A stretch of DNA of 64,000 bases from Castellaniella sp049671645 (GCF_049671645.1 NZ_JBATVG010000003.1:1-64000); one strand, 5' to 3'; shown: positions 7,098 to 16,420, numbered from the stretch's first letter. A program made the numbers and translations. The notes: a model not told the origin generated them from the letters alone.

Positions 7098-8600
7098 ATG
7101 GAATGGCTGGATCATCTGGCGTTGGGCCTGTCCGTCGCGCTCAGCCTGCAGAACCTCAGCTACTGTCTGCTGGGCTGCCTGCTGGGCACCCTGATCGGCG
7201 TGCTGCCCGGCATCGGCCCCGTGCCCACCATCGCCATGCTGTTGCCGATCACCTATGTGCTGCCGCCCGAATCGGGGCTGATCATGCTGGCCGGCATTTA
7301 TTACGGGGCGCAGTATGGGGGGTCGACGACCGCCATCCTGGTGGCATTGCCGGGCGAGACCTCTTCGGTGGTCTCTGTGCTGGATGGCTACCAGATGGCC
7401 CGGGCCGGCCGCGCCGGCGCGGCGCTGGCCATCGCCGCCCTGGGCTCGTTCTTCGCCGGGTGCGTGGCGACCGTGCTGCTGGCCGCGTTCGCTCCGCTGC
7501 TGGCCCAGGTGGCGTTCAAGTTCGGACCGGCCGAATATTTCTCCTTGATGGTGCTCGGCTTGCTGGCGGCCGTGGTCATGGCGTCGGGGTCCCTGATCAA
7601 GGCGGTTGCCATGACGGTCCTGGGCCTGGCGTTGGGGATGATCGGCACCGACGTCAATTCCGGCATGCCGCGTTTCGATCTGGGCTTTCTGAAGCTGCAG
7701 GATGGCCTGGACTTCGCCGTCGTCGCCATGGGGATTTTCGGTCTGGCGGAAATCATGGCCAATCTGGAGCAGCGCGAACACCGCGTCCAGATCACGGACA
7801 AGGTCGGACCGCTCTATCCGAACCGCCAGGAATTCCGGGAATCCTGGCCAGCCAGCGTCCGCGGCACCTTGCTGGGATCGATTCTGGGTATTTTGCCGGG
7901 AGGCGGCGCGGTGCTGTCTTCCTTTGCATCCTATACCCTGGAAAAAAAGATCGCCCGGGAACCGGAACGCTTCGGACGCGGCCATCCGGCCGGGCTGGCG
8001 GGCCCCGAGTCTGCCAATAACGCGGCGGCGCAGACCTCGTTCATCCCGCTGCTCACCCTGGGCATCCCGGGCAATGCCGTGACGGCCTTGATGCTCGGCG
8101 CCATGATCATCCACGACGTGCAGCCCGGCCCGAGGGTGATGACTGCGCACCCCGACGTGTTCTGGGGCCTGGTGGTCTCGATGTGGGTGGGCAATCTGAT
8201 GCTGGTCGTCCTCAACCTGCCCTTGATCGGCGTATGGGTGAAGTTGCTGAAGCTGCCTTACCGCGTGCTGTTTCCCGCCATTCTGGTGTTCTGCGCGATC
8301 GGCGTCTATTCCCTGGACAACAGCCTGTTCGACGTCTGGACTCTGGCGTTCTTCGGCGCGGCCGGCTATCTGTGGGCCCGTCTGGGCTGCGAGTCCGCGC
8401 CATTGCTGCTTGGCTTGGTGCTGGGCCAGATGATGGAGGAAAACTTCCGCCGTGCGTTGCTGCTGTCGCGAGGCGATTTCACCACTTTCCTGACGCGCCC
8501 CGTTTCCTTGTCCCTGCTCCTGGTGGCTGCCGGGCTGCTGCTGTTGATCACCGTGCCGGTCATCCGCCGCAAGCGCGACGAAGCGTTCGTCGAGGAATGA
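7098..8600 (+). CDS. TctA-like large membrane subunit of the tripartite tricarboxylate transporter
   Basis: A 500-residue multi-spanning inner-membrane protein, the usual TctA length. The conserved segments GVLPGIGPVPTIAMLLPIT (near residues 38-56) and YGGSTTAILVALPGE (near 75-90), plus the internal repeat GSILGILPGGGAVLSSF (near 258-275), are TctA signatures. It is the secondary-transport channel driven by an ion gradient and fed by the Bug protein. It ends the three-gene operon; 143 bp without genes follow before the ggt gene. Confidence 0.93.
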   Translation: MEWLDHLALGLSVALSLQNLSYCLLGCLLGTLIGVLPGIGPVPTIAMLLPITYVLPPESGLIMLAGIYYGAQYGGSTTAILVALPGETSSVVSVLDGYQMARAGRAGAALAIAALGSFFAGCVATVLLAAFAPLLAQVAFKFGPAEYFSLMVLGLLAAVVMASGSLIKAVAMTVLGLALGMIGTDVNSGMPRFDLGFLKLQDGLDFAVVAMGIFGLAEIMANLEQREHRVQITDKVGPLYPNRQEFRESWPASVRGTLLGSILGILPGGGAVLSSFASYTLEKKIAREPERFGRGHPAGLAGPESANNAAAQTSFIPLLTLGIPGNAVTALMLGAMIIHDVQPGPRVMTAHPDVFWGLVVSMWVGNLMLVVLNLPLIGVWVKLLKLPYRVLFPAILVFCAIGVYSLDNSLFDVWTLAFFGAAGYLWARLGCESAPLLLGLVLGQMMEENFRRALLLSRGDFTTFLTRPVSLSLLLVAAGLLLLITVPVIRRKRDEAFVEE

Positions 8601-8743
8601 AGGGGTTCGAGCGCCGGGCGTTCCAGCCGGCAGCCGCCCTGTTTGCCATCTGCTACCGACCGTTATGAAACGTCAAGGACTTGCTCTGGGCCGATGCCTG
8701 CCGTGGTAGCGTAGCGGCAAGAACATAACCGGAGGAGGCCCCC

Positions 8744-10531
8744 ATGACGCTGTCTTATCGTCGATTGATTCCATCCGTGCTGCTGGCTGCGCTGCTGGCC
8801 GCTTGCGCCGCGCCGCCAAAACCCGATGCCGCCGCCGCGGCGCCGACGGCCGCGCCGACCACCACAGCCGCCGCGACATCCGCTGCCGCCGCCTACGACT
8901 TCGACATGGATGTCTTCCATCCGGTCGTCGCCCGCCGCGGCATGGTGGTGTCAGAACAGGCGCTGGCCAGCCAGGCCGGTCTGGAAATGCTGAAGGCCGG
9001 AGGCAATGCCGTCGATGCCGCCGTGGCCGTGGGCTTCACGCTGGCGGTGGCCCTGCCCAATGCCGGCAATCTCGGCGGCGGGGGCTTCATGATGGTGCAT
9101 ACCGCCGACGGCAGGGACGTCGCCCTGGACTTCCGCGAGATGGCCCCCGGCCATGCCTCGCGCGACATGTACCTGGATGCGCAGGGCAAGGTGGTCGATG
9201 GCCGTTCCCTGTTCACCCACCTGGCCGTGGGGGTGCCTGGCAGCGTGGCGGGTCTGACCCATGCCCAGCAGCGTTGGGGCAAACTGACCCTGGCGCAGGT
9301 GATGGCGCCGGCCATCCGTCTGGCCGAGCGCGGTTACGCGGTCAGCCAGACGCTGGCGGAAACGCTGGACAAGACGGCCAAGACCATGGGCCAGTGGCCC
9401 GCCACCCGGGCTGTTTTCTGGCGTAACGGCCAGCCCCTGAAGCAGGGCGACTGGCTGGTGCAAAAAGACCTGGCGCAGTCCCTGCGTCTGATCGCGGACC
9501 AGGGGGCCGAAGTCTTCTATCGCGGAGTCATCGGCCAGAAGATCGCCGCGGAAATGGCGCGGCACGGCGGTTTGATCACGATGCAGGACCTGGCTCAATA
9601 CCGTGTGGTCGAACGCGCGCCCATCGTGGGCGAGTACCGGGGCTATCGGGTGGTGACGATGCCTCCGCCCAGTTCCGGCGGCATCCACCTGGTGCAGATC
9701 CTGAACATGATGGAGGGCTGGCCCATCGGAGACTGGGGGGCCGGCAGCGCCCAGACCATCCAGCACATGGCCGAGGCCATGAAGCTGGCCTATGCGGACC
9801 GGTCTGAATACCTGGGGGATACCGATTTCATCAAGGTGCCGGTGGCGGGGCTGATTTCCAAAGCATATGCCCGTTCGCTGGCGGCCACCATCGATGCCAA
9901 GCGCGCGCGGCCTTCGTCCGATATCAAGCCCGGCAAGCCGCAACCCTATGAAAGCGACCAGACCACGCACTTTTCGGTCGCCGATTCAGCGGGCAATGCC
10001 GTGGCGGTGACCTATACGCTGAACACCAATTTCGGCAGCGGCATCGTGGCGGACGGCACCGGCATCCTGCTCAATAACGAAATGGACGACTTTTCAGCCA
10101 AGCCCGGCGTGGCCAATGTATACGGCCTGATCGGCGGCGAGGCCAATGCCATTGCGCCGGGCAAGCGGCCGCTGTCGTCGATGACGCCGACGCTGGTCAT
10201 GAAGGACGGCCGGCCGTGGCTGGTGACCGGCAGCCCGGGCGGCGCCCGCATCATCACCACGGTCCTGGAGACTGTGGTCGATGCGATTGATTTCCGGATG
10301 AACCCGGCCGAAGCCGCCGCCACGCCGCGCTTCCATCACCAGTGGTGGCCCGATCAGTTGCGGGTGGAGAAGGGTCTCAGCCCCGACACCCTGGCGCTGT
10401 TGCGCAGCTACGGCCAGCATGTCGCCGTCATGCCCACGATGGGCCGGACGCAGACCATCCAGATTCGTGACGGGGCGATGTACGGCGCGGCGGATCCGCG
10501 CAACCCGGATGGCGCGGCCGCCGGCTGGTGA
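8744..10531 (+). CDS. ggt: Gamma-glutamyltransferase, predicted lipoprotein
   Basis: A 595-residue Ntn-hydrolase that transfers or hydrolyses the gamma-glutamyl group of glutathione and related compounds. The precursor self-cleaves before the catalytic threonine; the TTHFSVADSAGNAVAVTYTL match places this at Thr407, giving a large and a small subunit. The small-subunit signatures PLSSMTPTLV and GSPGGARIITTVLE are present. The N-terminus has a lipobox (LLAAC, Cys21) and then an Ala/Pro/Thr-rich linker, so the enzyme is probably lipid-anchored rather than free in the periplasm. A strong SD (GGAGG) precedes the ATG. It appears to be a single-gene unit. Confidence 0.93.
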   Translation: MTLSYRRLIPSVLLAALLAACAAPPKPDAAAAAPTAAPTTTAAATSAAAAYDFDMDVFHPVVARRGMVVSEQALASQAGLEMLKAGGNAVDAAVAVGFTLAVALPNAGNLGGGGFMMVHTADGRDVALDFREMAPGHASRDMYLDAQGKVVDGRSLFTHLAVGVPGSVAGLTHAQQRWGKLTLAQVMAPAIRLAERGYAVSQTLAETLDKTAKTMGQWPATRAVFWRNGQPLKQGDWLVQKDLAQSLRLIADQGAEVFYRGVIGQKIAAEMARHGGLITMQDLAQYRVVERAPIVGEYRGYRVVTMPPPSSGGIHLVQILNMMEGWPIGDWGAGSAQTIQHMAEAMKLAYADRSEYLGDTDFIKVPVAGLISKAYARSLAATIDAKRARPSSDIKPGKPQPYESDQTTHFSVADSAGNAVAVTYTLNTNFGSGIVADGTGILLNNEMDDFSAKPGVANVYGLIGGEANAIAPGKRPLSSMTPTLVMKDGRPWLVTGSPGGARIITTVLETVVDAIDFRMNPAEAAATPRFHHQWWPDQLRVEKGLSPDTLALLRSYGQHVAVMPTMGRTQTIQIRDGAMYGAADPRNPDGAAAGW

Positions 10532-10562
10532 CGCGCTGATCTGCATCAAGAAGCCGCGTGGT

Positions 10563-10580
10563 GTCCCGGGCCGCCGGGAC
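10563..10580. other. Hairpin downstream of ggt
   Basis: Perfect 7-bp inverted repeat GTCCCGG / CCGGGAC with a 4-nt loop in the 107-bp gap after ggt. There is no T run, so it may only slow or stabilise the ggt transcript. Confidence 0.35.
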
Positions 10581-10638
10581 ATCGCGCGGCGGGGATCGGG
10601 TAGGATGGGGTCTGTCCTCACCCGCGAGACTCTTTTCC

Positions 10639-11049
10639 ATGGACATCACCTGTTTTGACGACTTGTTGCAGGCCGCCCGCCTGCAGCCCGAGCCGCAGCG
10701 CCTGCTGTTTGTGTTTGCCGCCAGCGGCGTGCCCGATGATGCCACGCCGGCGCAAAAGGCCAGTCACGCCCGGGGCGAAGGCGGCGAACTGACCCCGCTA
10801 TTGTGCGTGGACAAGACCCCGGCCGAACTGACGGATTTCGCGGCGCTGGCGCGGGAATCCGAACAGACCGGGCAGGGCTGGCAGGTGATGTTCGTCGCCG
10901 CCATGGCGGACCAGTCCGCCTATCTGCCCGACAACAAGGACGTGGACCTGGCCTTTCAGCGCATGACGCAGATGATCAAGTACGGCGCCGTCGGTTCTTT
11001 GATGGCCTTTGATCGCGGCGGCGACCCGCTGGTGTTCGGAGCCGCGTGA
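10639..11049 (+). CDS. Conserved small cytoplasmic protein of unknown function
   Basis: A 136-residue acidic soluble protein beginning MDITCFDDLLQAARLQPEP. The frame is open further upstream to 10558, but the ATG at 10639 starts the conserved-looking part. I recall similar betaproteobacterial proteins that databases sometimes label as a ribonucleotide reductase alpha subunit; nothing in the sequence supports that enzyme activity, and the protein is far too short. It has no signal peptide, membrane segment or cysteine cluster. The C-terminal half (RMTQMIKYGAVGSLMAFDRGG) is the best-conserved-looking part. It converges with fadD over a strong hairpin. Confidence 0.7.
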   Translation: MDITCFDDLLQAARLQPEPQRLLFVFAASGVPDDATPAQKASHARGEGGELTPLLCVDKTPAELTDFAALARESEQTGQGWQVMFVAAMADQSAYLPDNKDVDLAFQRMTQMIKYGAVGSLMAFDRGGDPLVFGAA

Positions 11050-11070
11050 GGTTCCTTGTGGATCGGTGAT

Positions 11071-11098
11071 CGCCTGCCGGGCAACCGCCCGGCAGGCG
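11071..11098. terminator. Bidirectional hairpin between convergent genes
   Basis: Perfect 11-bp stem (CGCCTGCCGGG / CCCGGCAGGCG) with a 6-nt loop in the 56-bp gap between the small + strand gene and the end of fadD on the - strand. There is no T run on either side. Its position between convergent genes suggests it serves as a shared transcription stop or 3' stabiliser. Confidence 0.55.
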
Positions 11099-11105
11099 GC
11101 GGGCA

Positions 11106-12800
11106 TCACGCCGGTCGGTCGGTCGGATTGCCGGCGGTTTCCTGCTTGCGCAGTTCCTTGCGCAGGATCTTACCCACGTTGCTGCGCGGCAGGTCGTCGC
11201 GGAATTCCACGAATTTCGGCACCTTGTAGCCCGTCAGCAGAGTGCGGCAATGGGCGATGACGTCGGCTTCGGTCAGGGTCGGATCCTTGCGGATCACGTA
11301 CAGTTTGACGACTTCGCCGGAAGGCCCGTTGGGCACGCCGATGGCGGCGGCTTCCAGGATGCCGGGGTGCTCGATGGCGGCGGCCTCGACTTCGTTCGGA
11401 TAGACGTTGAACCCGGACACCAGAATCATGTCTTTTTTACGGTCCAGCAGGAAGACATAGCCCTTGTCGTTCATGTAGCCGATGTCGCCGGTCATCAGCC
11501 AGCCGTCGGCGTCGAAGACCTTTGCGGTTTCCTCCGGGCGGTTCCAGTAGCCGGCTGTGACCTGCGGGCCCTTGACGCAGATTTCTCCGGATTCCCCAAT
11601 GGCCATCTCGCGGTTGTCGGTGCGCACGGCGACATCCGTCGACGGCACGGGCAGTCCGATCGAGCCATTGAAATCAACCTTGTCCAGCGGATTGATGGTG
11701 ACGGCCGGGGATGTTTCCGTCAGCCCGTAGGCCTGGGCGATGGGCTTTCCGGTGATCTTCAGCCAGCGGGCGGCGATGGCTTCCTGGACGGCCATGCCTC
11801 CGCCCAGCGTGGTGTGCAGGCTGCTGAAATCCAGTTTGGCGAAATCGGCGTTGTTCAGCAAGGCGTTGAACAGAGTGTTCACCCCGGTCAGGGCCGTGAA
11901 TTTCACGGTGCCCAGTTCTTTGACGAAACCCGGGATATCGCGCGGATTGACGATCAGCAGGTTGCTGGCGCCCAGTTTCATGAAGGTCAGGCAGTTCGCC
12001 GTCAGGGCGAAGATATGATAGAGCGGCAAGGCGGTGACGATGCATTCGCGTTCACCCTGGCAGAACGGCTTTATCCAGCCATGGGCCTGGCAGACATTGG
12101 CGATCAGGTTGCCGTGGCTGAGCATCGCGCCTTTGGCGACGCCGGTCGTGCCGCCCGTATATTGCAGGGCGGCCAGATCGTCGTGCGTCAGGGTGGGGCG
12201 CTGGTAGGTTCGGCGAGCGCCGGCCGCCAGCACCTGATGCAGGCGCAGGGCGCCCGGGATTTTCCAGGCGGGCACCAGCTTTTTCACATGGCGCACGACC
12301 AGATCCGTGATCAGGCCCTTGGGGAAGCCCAGCATTTCGCCCAGAGACGTGACGATGATGCGCTTGACGGCGGTCTCCGGCAGCGCCTGCTGCAGGGTGC
12401 CGGCGAAGTTTTCCGCCACGACCACGGTGGTCGCCCCGGAATCCTCCAGCTGGTGGTGCAGCTCGTGCGCGGTGTACAGGGGGTTGGTGTTGACCACCAC
12501 GGCGCCGGCCATCAGCGTGCCGAACAGGCAGACGGGGTATTGCAACAGGTTGGGCATCATCAGGGCGACCCGGTCGCCTTTTCCTACCCCCTGGGACTGC
12601 AGCCAGGCCGCGAAGGCCTGCGCTTTTTCGTAGGTTTGGGTGTAGGACATGGACGCGCCCATGCTGATGTACGCCGTGTTGTGGGCGTACTGCCGGCAGC
12701 TTTGTTCGAACAGATCGGCCAGGGACGTATACGCGGCGGCCTGGTCGATGATGTCAGCCGGCACCCCTTTCGGGTAATGTTCCAGCCAGATGCGTTCCAT
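11106..12800 (-). CDS. fadD: Long-chain fatty acid-CoA ligase
   Basis: A 564-residue acyl-CoA synthetase, very close to FadD in length and start (MERIWLEHYPKGVPADI). AMP-binding motif YTGGTTGVAKGAMLSHGN, the later GYWNRPEETAKVFDADGWLMTGD and the C-terminal KVPKFVEFRDDLPRSNVGKILR lysine motif are all present. It activates imported fatty acids with ATP and CoA at the inner-membrane face for beta-oxidation. It is the last gene of a minus-strand set: fadL, hotdog protein, chalcone-isomerase-fold protein, fadD. Confidence 0.95.
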   Translation of the reverse strand: MERIWLEHYPKGVPADIIDQAAAYTSLADLFEQSCRQYAHNTAYISMGASMSYTQTYEKAQAFAAWLQSQGVGKGDRVALMMPNLLQYPVCLFGTLMAGAVVVNTNPLYTAHELHHQLEDSGATTVVVAENFAGTLQQALPETAVKRIIVTSLGEMLGFPKGLITDLVVRHVKKLVPAWKIPGALRLHQVLAAGARRTYQRPTLTHDDLAALQYTGGTTGVAKGAMLSHGNLIANVCQAHGWIKPFCQGERECIVTALPLYHIFALTANCLTFMKLGASNLLIVNPRDIPGFVKELGTVKFTALTGVNTLFNALLNNADFAKLDFSSLHTTLGGGMAVQEAIAARWLKITGKPIAQAYGLTETSPAVTINPLDKVDFNGSIGLPVPSTDVAVRTDNREMAIGESGEICVKGPQVTAGYWNRPEETAKVFDADGWLMTGDIGYMNDKGYVFLLDRKKDMILVSGFNVYPNEVEAAAIEHPGILEAAAIGVPNGPSGEVVKLYVIRKDPTLTEADVIAHCRTLLTGYKVPKFVEFRDDLPRSNVGKILRKELRKQETAGNPTDRPA

Positions 12801-12830
12801 GATGCGTTTCCTTATTGCGATTGCGAAAAA

Positions 12831-13499
12831 TCAGTTGGCGGCGGACTTTCGGCCCAGCAGCGCCTGTTTCAGGGATTCCTGCGCTGGAACCGGCCCCAGC
12901 CAGACTTTCAGGAGCGCGGCGGCAAAGCGCGGGTCGGAGACCTCGCCCAGTGCCTTGCCCTTGAATGATACCGAGACCCTTCCTTCCTGGAAACGGATCT
13001 CGACCGGATCGCCGGAGGCGCCTTCGCCCCCGGTCTTCATGAAGGTCTCGAAATGCTGGATCGTGTCCCGCATGGCGGCCAGATCCGACTCGCTATTATT
13101 GGCCTTCAGACCCTCGTTCAGGGCATCGGTCAGGGCCTTGCTGTTGATGTCGCGCAAGAGTGTCAGCCGCAGTACCTGGGATTCCTGGCTGTTCAGGATG
13201 ACCTGCGCGTCGCTCGTCGCGGTGGGGCGGTACAGCGCGGCCACATAGACGTGGAAGACAAAGCGTTGCCGCAGCCCGGCGCCGTTGAGCACCAGACTTT
13301 GCCCGGCGAAGGCCTGCTGTTCGGGCACTTCCACGTTGGCGATGGTCACGGCCTGCGCGGGCGAAACGCCCCACAGCGTGGAAGCGACCGCCAGGACGGC
13401 CACGCTGCCTTTGGCGCGGCGCCAGAGCGTGCGGCGGCGGCCCTCTTCATGAGACTGGCGGATGCGCGGGCTGTGCCGCGAAACGGGGTGCATCATCAT
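12831..13499 (-). CDS. Periplasmic chalcone-isomerase-fold protein (possible fatty-acid carrier)
   Basis: A 222-residue secreted protein. The start is at one of three consecutive ATG codons at 13499-13491; a hydrophobic stretch then ends in SPAQA, a likely signal-peptidase site around residue 50. The mature part (VEVPEQQAFAGQSLVLNGAGLRQ onward, with FVFHVYVAALY and a C-terminal SDPRFAAALLKVWLG) resembles bacterial chalcone-isomerase-like proteins, which are not thought to make flavonoids. The overlap with the hotdog gene (ATGA) and proximity to fadD and fadL suggest a role in fatty-acid handling in the periplasm. Function is inferred from fold family and context only. Confidence 0.72.
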   Translation of the reverse strand: MMMHPVSRHSPRIRQSHEEGRRRTLWRRAKGSVAVLAVASTLWGVSPAQAVTIANVEVPEQQAFAGQSLVLNGAGLRQRFVFHVYVAALYRPTATSDAQVILNSQESQVLRLTLLRDINSKALTDALNEGLKANNSESDLAAMRDTIQHFETFMKTGGEGASGDPVEIRFQEGRVSVSFKGKALGEVSDPRFAAALLKVWLGPVPAQESLKQALLGRKSAAN

Positions 13500-14023
13500 G
13501 CTGCGTCTCCTGCCGCGCTGTCGCGCAGCTTATGTTGTTTGTACCAGGCCTTGTCGGCCAGGTAGAGGGTGCGTCGCACCTCCGTGTGAACGGTGCCGTC
13601 CGGGCCTTTCAGCTCGACCGGGTAGGTGCGTTCAGTTTCATGATCGCGGTCCAGCGCGTCGCGGATATCCCGCAGCTCCGCCTCCGACAGCCGGAAGTCC
13701 GCTGTCAGCGCGCAGAATGCGGGCTTGCGATAGCGGATGGTGGCCGCTTTGTCCCAGACGATCACATCGGGACCCAGACGGGCCATCAGCATGGCCGCGT
13801 GGACGCCGTCCGTGACGGCGAACAGCGACCCGCCATAGATCGAGCCGACCAGATTGCGCGTGCGCCGGGTCAGCGCCAGGCGCACGCGGATATGCAGCAG
13901 GTCGGGAGAGACCTGGATCACCCGGCCGCCGGTGGCCCGGAAGGCGGGATGCAGGTTGAAACCTGTGCGCAGGGCGCGCGCCTGCCAGCGCGCGGGCAGG
14001 CGGGACAAGCGGGACAGCTTCAT
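13496..14023 (-). CDS. Hotdog-fold protein, DUF4442 / PaaI thioesterase-like
   Basis: A 175-residue protein with no signal peptide. The middle (NLVGSIYGGSLFAVTDGVHA, then VWDKAATIRYRKPA) has the shape of the DUF4442 group of hotdog-fold thioesterases. These act on acyl-CoA or acyl-ACP, but the substrate here is unknown. The stop overlaps the ATG of the chalcone-isomerase-fold gene by 4 bases, so the two are translationally coupled. The placement between fadL and fadD fits a role in acyl-chain metabolism. Confidence 0.75.
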   Translation of the reverse strand: MKLSRLSRLPARWQARALRTGFNLHPAFRATGGRVIQVSPDLLHIRVRLALTRRTRNLVGSIYGGSLFAVTDGVHAAMLMARLGPDVIVWDKAATIRYRKPAFCALTADFRLSEAELRDIRDALDRDHETERTYPVELKGPDGTVHTEVRRTLYLADKAWYKQHKLRDSAAGDAA

Positions 14024-14095
14024 GTCAGTGTCCCGCCCGGTGCCCGGACAGGCGGGAATGAGGCGGGCGGGGCATCGGAGGCACGAGATCTTCGA

Positions 14096-15445
14096 TCAGA
14101 AACGGTGCGAGAACTGCACACCGACGATGTCCGCGCTGCTCTTGTAATCGCCCTTCAGCACGCCTGCGTCCTGGGTGTTGGAGGCGTTGTTGACTGAAGT
14201 GTTCTTCACGAACAGGTGCGCGTAGCCGACATCGATGCTGGTGTTCTTGCTGAAGTTGTACTGCGCCCCCAGCGACACCCAGTAGCGGTCATTGTCCGGC
14301 AGCGCGGACGGGCGGTAGGCGTCGTCACGCACCGGCGACTGGTCCCAGGCCACGCCGCCCTTGAAGGTCCAGGCTTCGCTGTAGCGGTAGTTCGCGCCCA
14401 GGGACACGCGCCAGGCATCCTTGAAGCGAAGGTCCAGTTTGGCATCCGGGATGCCGCTGTTCTGGATCTTCAGTTCCGGGATGCTGCTCCAGCCCGTCCA
14501 GGCCACGTCGCCCAGCAGGGTCCAGCGATCGTTCAGTTGGTGGACCACGCTGAAGATCGCGGAGTCGGGCAACTCGATGGAGGCGTCAGCGTCGTGGGCG
14601 CCGATGACACCCATGCCGGTGAGGACGCCGGCGCCGGTGGCGCTGAGCGATCGGTTGCTGACCTTGGTGGTGCCGTCCGCGTCGATCTTGACCTTGGAGC
14701 GGTAGGACAGGCCGAAGCGCGTTTCCGGCGTGGCTTGCCACAGCAGGCCGGCGTTCCAGCCCCAGGCGTCGCCCTTGGCCTTGACGCGGGCCTCCAGGTC
14801 GCCGGCGTGGATGCCGCCGGGCCCAAGGTTGAGGACTGCGTACTGCGCCTTGCGATAGTCCGCGTCCAGCTGCATCCAGTTCAGGCCCACGCCGACGGAC
14901 AGCGTGTCGGTGGCCTTGAAGGCGATGGACGGGTTGATGTTGACGCTTTCGATGGAGAATTTTTCCGAGTGGTAGCGGCCGGCCCAGCCCTTCTCGTAGT
15001 CGGTCATCAGCCCGAAGGGCGCGCCCACGCTCAGGCCCAGCCACCAGCGCGGGTTCACTTCCCAGGTGAAGTGCGCGTTGGGGACCACGCCCCAGGAGCC
15101 GGCATTGCCGCCGTCGCCGCCGCCGGTCGCCCGGCCTCCGAACGGTCCCAGCGGGTTACCGCCGAAAGAGGTCGGACCCGTGCTGCCGCCGTCCGAAAAC
15201 TCGAAATTCGGCTTGATCCCGACTACGCCGGCGCTGACGTTCATGCCCGGCAGCAGGGTGATGCTGGCCGGGTTGAAATAGTTGGCGCTGGCGTTTTCGC
15301 CGATGGCGGCCGAACCCGCGTAGGCGTTGCCGATGCCGCTGGCGTTCTGTTCCTGCAGCTGGAAGCCGGCCGCGTGGGCGGCGCCGATGCTGCCCAGGCC
15401 GATGATCAGGGCCGACAGGGTCTTGATTGAATGATGCAACTTCAT
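14096..15445 (-). CDS. fadL: FadL-family outer-membrane long-chain fatty acid transporter
   Basis: A 449-residue outer-membrane beta-barrel with a signal peptide cut after AHA, then AGFQLQEQNASGIGNAYAGSA and NYFNPASITLLPG, the N-terminal hatch with the NPA motif of the FadL/TodX/OmpP1 family. The C-terminus ends in F (VGVQFSHRF), as expected for BAM-assembled barrels. It imports long-chain fatty acids or other hydrophobic compounds by lateral diffusion. A GGAG SD is 9 bp before the ATG. Upstream lies 217 bp with no gene, then the TetR regulator in the same direction. Confidence 0.93.
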   Translation of the reverse strand: MKLHHSIKTLSALIIGLGSIGAAHAAGFQLQEQNASGIGNAYAGSAAIGENASANYFNPASITLLPGMNVSAGVVGIKPNFEFSDGGSTGPTSFGGNPLGPFGGRATGGGDGGNAGSWGVVPNAHFTWEVNPRWWLGLSVGAPFGLMTDYEKGWAGRYHSEKFSIESVNINPSIAFKATDTLSVGVGLNWMQLDADYRKAQYAVLNLGPGGIHAGDLEARVKAKGDAWGWNAGLLWQATPETRFGLSYRSKVKIDADGTTKVSNRSLSATGAGVLTGMGVIGAHDADASIELPDSAIFSVVHQLNDRWTLLGDVAWTGWSSIPELKIQNSGIPDAKLDLRFKDAWRVSLGANYRYSEAWTFKGGVAWDQSPVRDDAYRPSALPDNDRYWVSLGAQYNFSKNTSIDVGYAHLFVKNTSVNNASNTQDAGVLKGDYKSSADIVGVQFSHRF

Positions 15446-15662
15446 GATGTCTACTCCACAGATGGATGGTTAAGCGAGCCCGGTGAGAATTTGGGCGTGC
15501 AGAACCCCGTGCCGTGCCGGCGGGCACTGCATACAGGACACTTTTTTGACGTGCAGATACCCGCGCCGCGCGCTGCGCTGCGTAATGGATACCTCAGGGG
15601 ATAACCGGAATCAGGCCGGCATCAGCTAGGGGTCATCCAACATCTGGTTTCATGGAAGCCCC

Positions 15663-16412
15663 CTAAATTGGTGAAGACGGATCGCGTCCGGCCGTTGCCC
15701 CCGTGGCGCGGCCGGTTGGCGAATGGTCCAGTCCGGCATGGAGGCCCGGCTGGAGTGACGTCTGGGTAGGCAGCGGCGCCCGCAGGCCACCCAGCAGAAA
15801 GGCCATCAGGCGACTGAGCAGCACGTCGGCGTCCAGACCGGTGTCGCCGTGCAGATTCATCACCTGGCTGGAGCTGTCGGCCCCCATGATGGCGTAGGCC
15901 GTGGCGCCCAGCATGAAGTGGAAACGCCAGACGATTTCGGCTTCGGGCACCCCCGGCAGCGAGGTCAGCAGGGCGCGCGTGAAACGATGGGCCACCACCG
16001 ATCGTTCGGCCTCGAACAGGGCGTTGATCGCGCCGTTGGGGTCCGACAGATTGCAGCTTTGCAGCGGCATGAAGGCGCGGCGCTCGGCGCCTGCGCTGCA
16101 GGCGTGGCGCACCAGCGGGCCGAAATAGGCCTCGACGATGGCTGAAGGTTTCAGCGGTTGGCCGCCGGCCTGGGCTTCCAGCGTATCCAGAATGCGCAGG
16201 CGCTCGCCATTCAGCGCATCCAGTCGGCGCTGGAAGACGGCCTCGATCAGGGCGTCTTTCGAGCCGAAGTGGTAATTGACTGCCGACAGGTTGACCTCTG
16301 CTGCCTTGGTGATCTGGCGCATGGAGGTCTTGTCGTGCCCTTGCTCGGCGAACAGATGTTCGGCAGCATCGAGAATGGCATCGCGGGTGAGAGTCGAACG
16401 GGAAATGGTCAT
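15663..16412 (-). CDS. TetR-family transcriptional regulator, PsrA-like
   Basis: A 249-residue repressor. The chosen start MTISRSTLTRDAILDAAE is at 16412; a longer frame to 16448 would run over the palindromes and looks less likely. The helix-turn-helix (TSMRQITKAAEVNLSAVNYHFGSKDAL, around residues 29-55) closely resembles PsrA, the fatty-acid-sensing regulator of Pseudomonas. The C-terminal ligand domain is long and Ala-rich. It probably controls the adjacent fadL-fadD set and itself through the palindromes immediately upstream. The ligand is inferred to be an acyl-CoA or fatty acid. Confidence 0.85.
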   Translation of the reverse strand: MTISRSTLTRDAILDAAEHLFAEQGHDKTSMRQITKAAEVNLSAVNYHFGSKDALIEAVFQRRLDALNGERLRILDTLEAQAGGQPLKPSAIVEAYFGPLVRHACSAGAERRAFMPLQSCNLSDPNGAINALFEAERSVVAHRFTRALLTSLPGVPEAEIVWRFHFMLGATAYAIMGADSSSQVMNLHGDTGLDADVLLSRLMAFLLGGLRAPLPTQTSLQPGLHAGLDHSPTGRATGATAGRDPSSPI

Positions 16413-16420
16413 GTGTAGTT

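Noticed and set aside
8601..8743. Promoter for ggt
   Set aside because: Only poor hexamers (TTGCTC and TAGCGT-like) at a usable distance; not convincing enough to list.
15446..15662. Search for a second PsrA-type site in the fadL upstream region
   Set aside because: I saw only weak partial matches (GGTTTC near 15650) and no symmetric CAAAC / GTTTG pair, so no operator is reported there.
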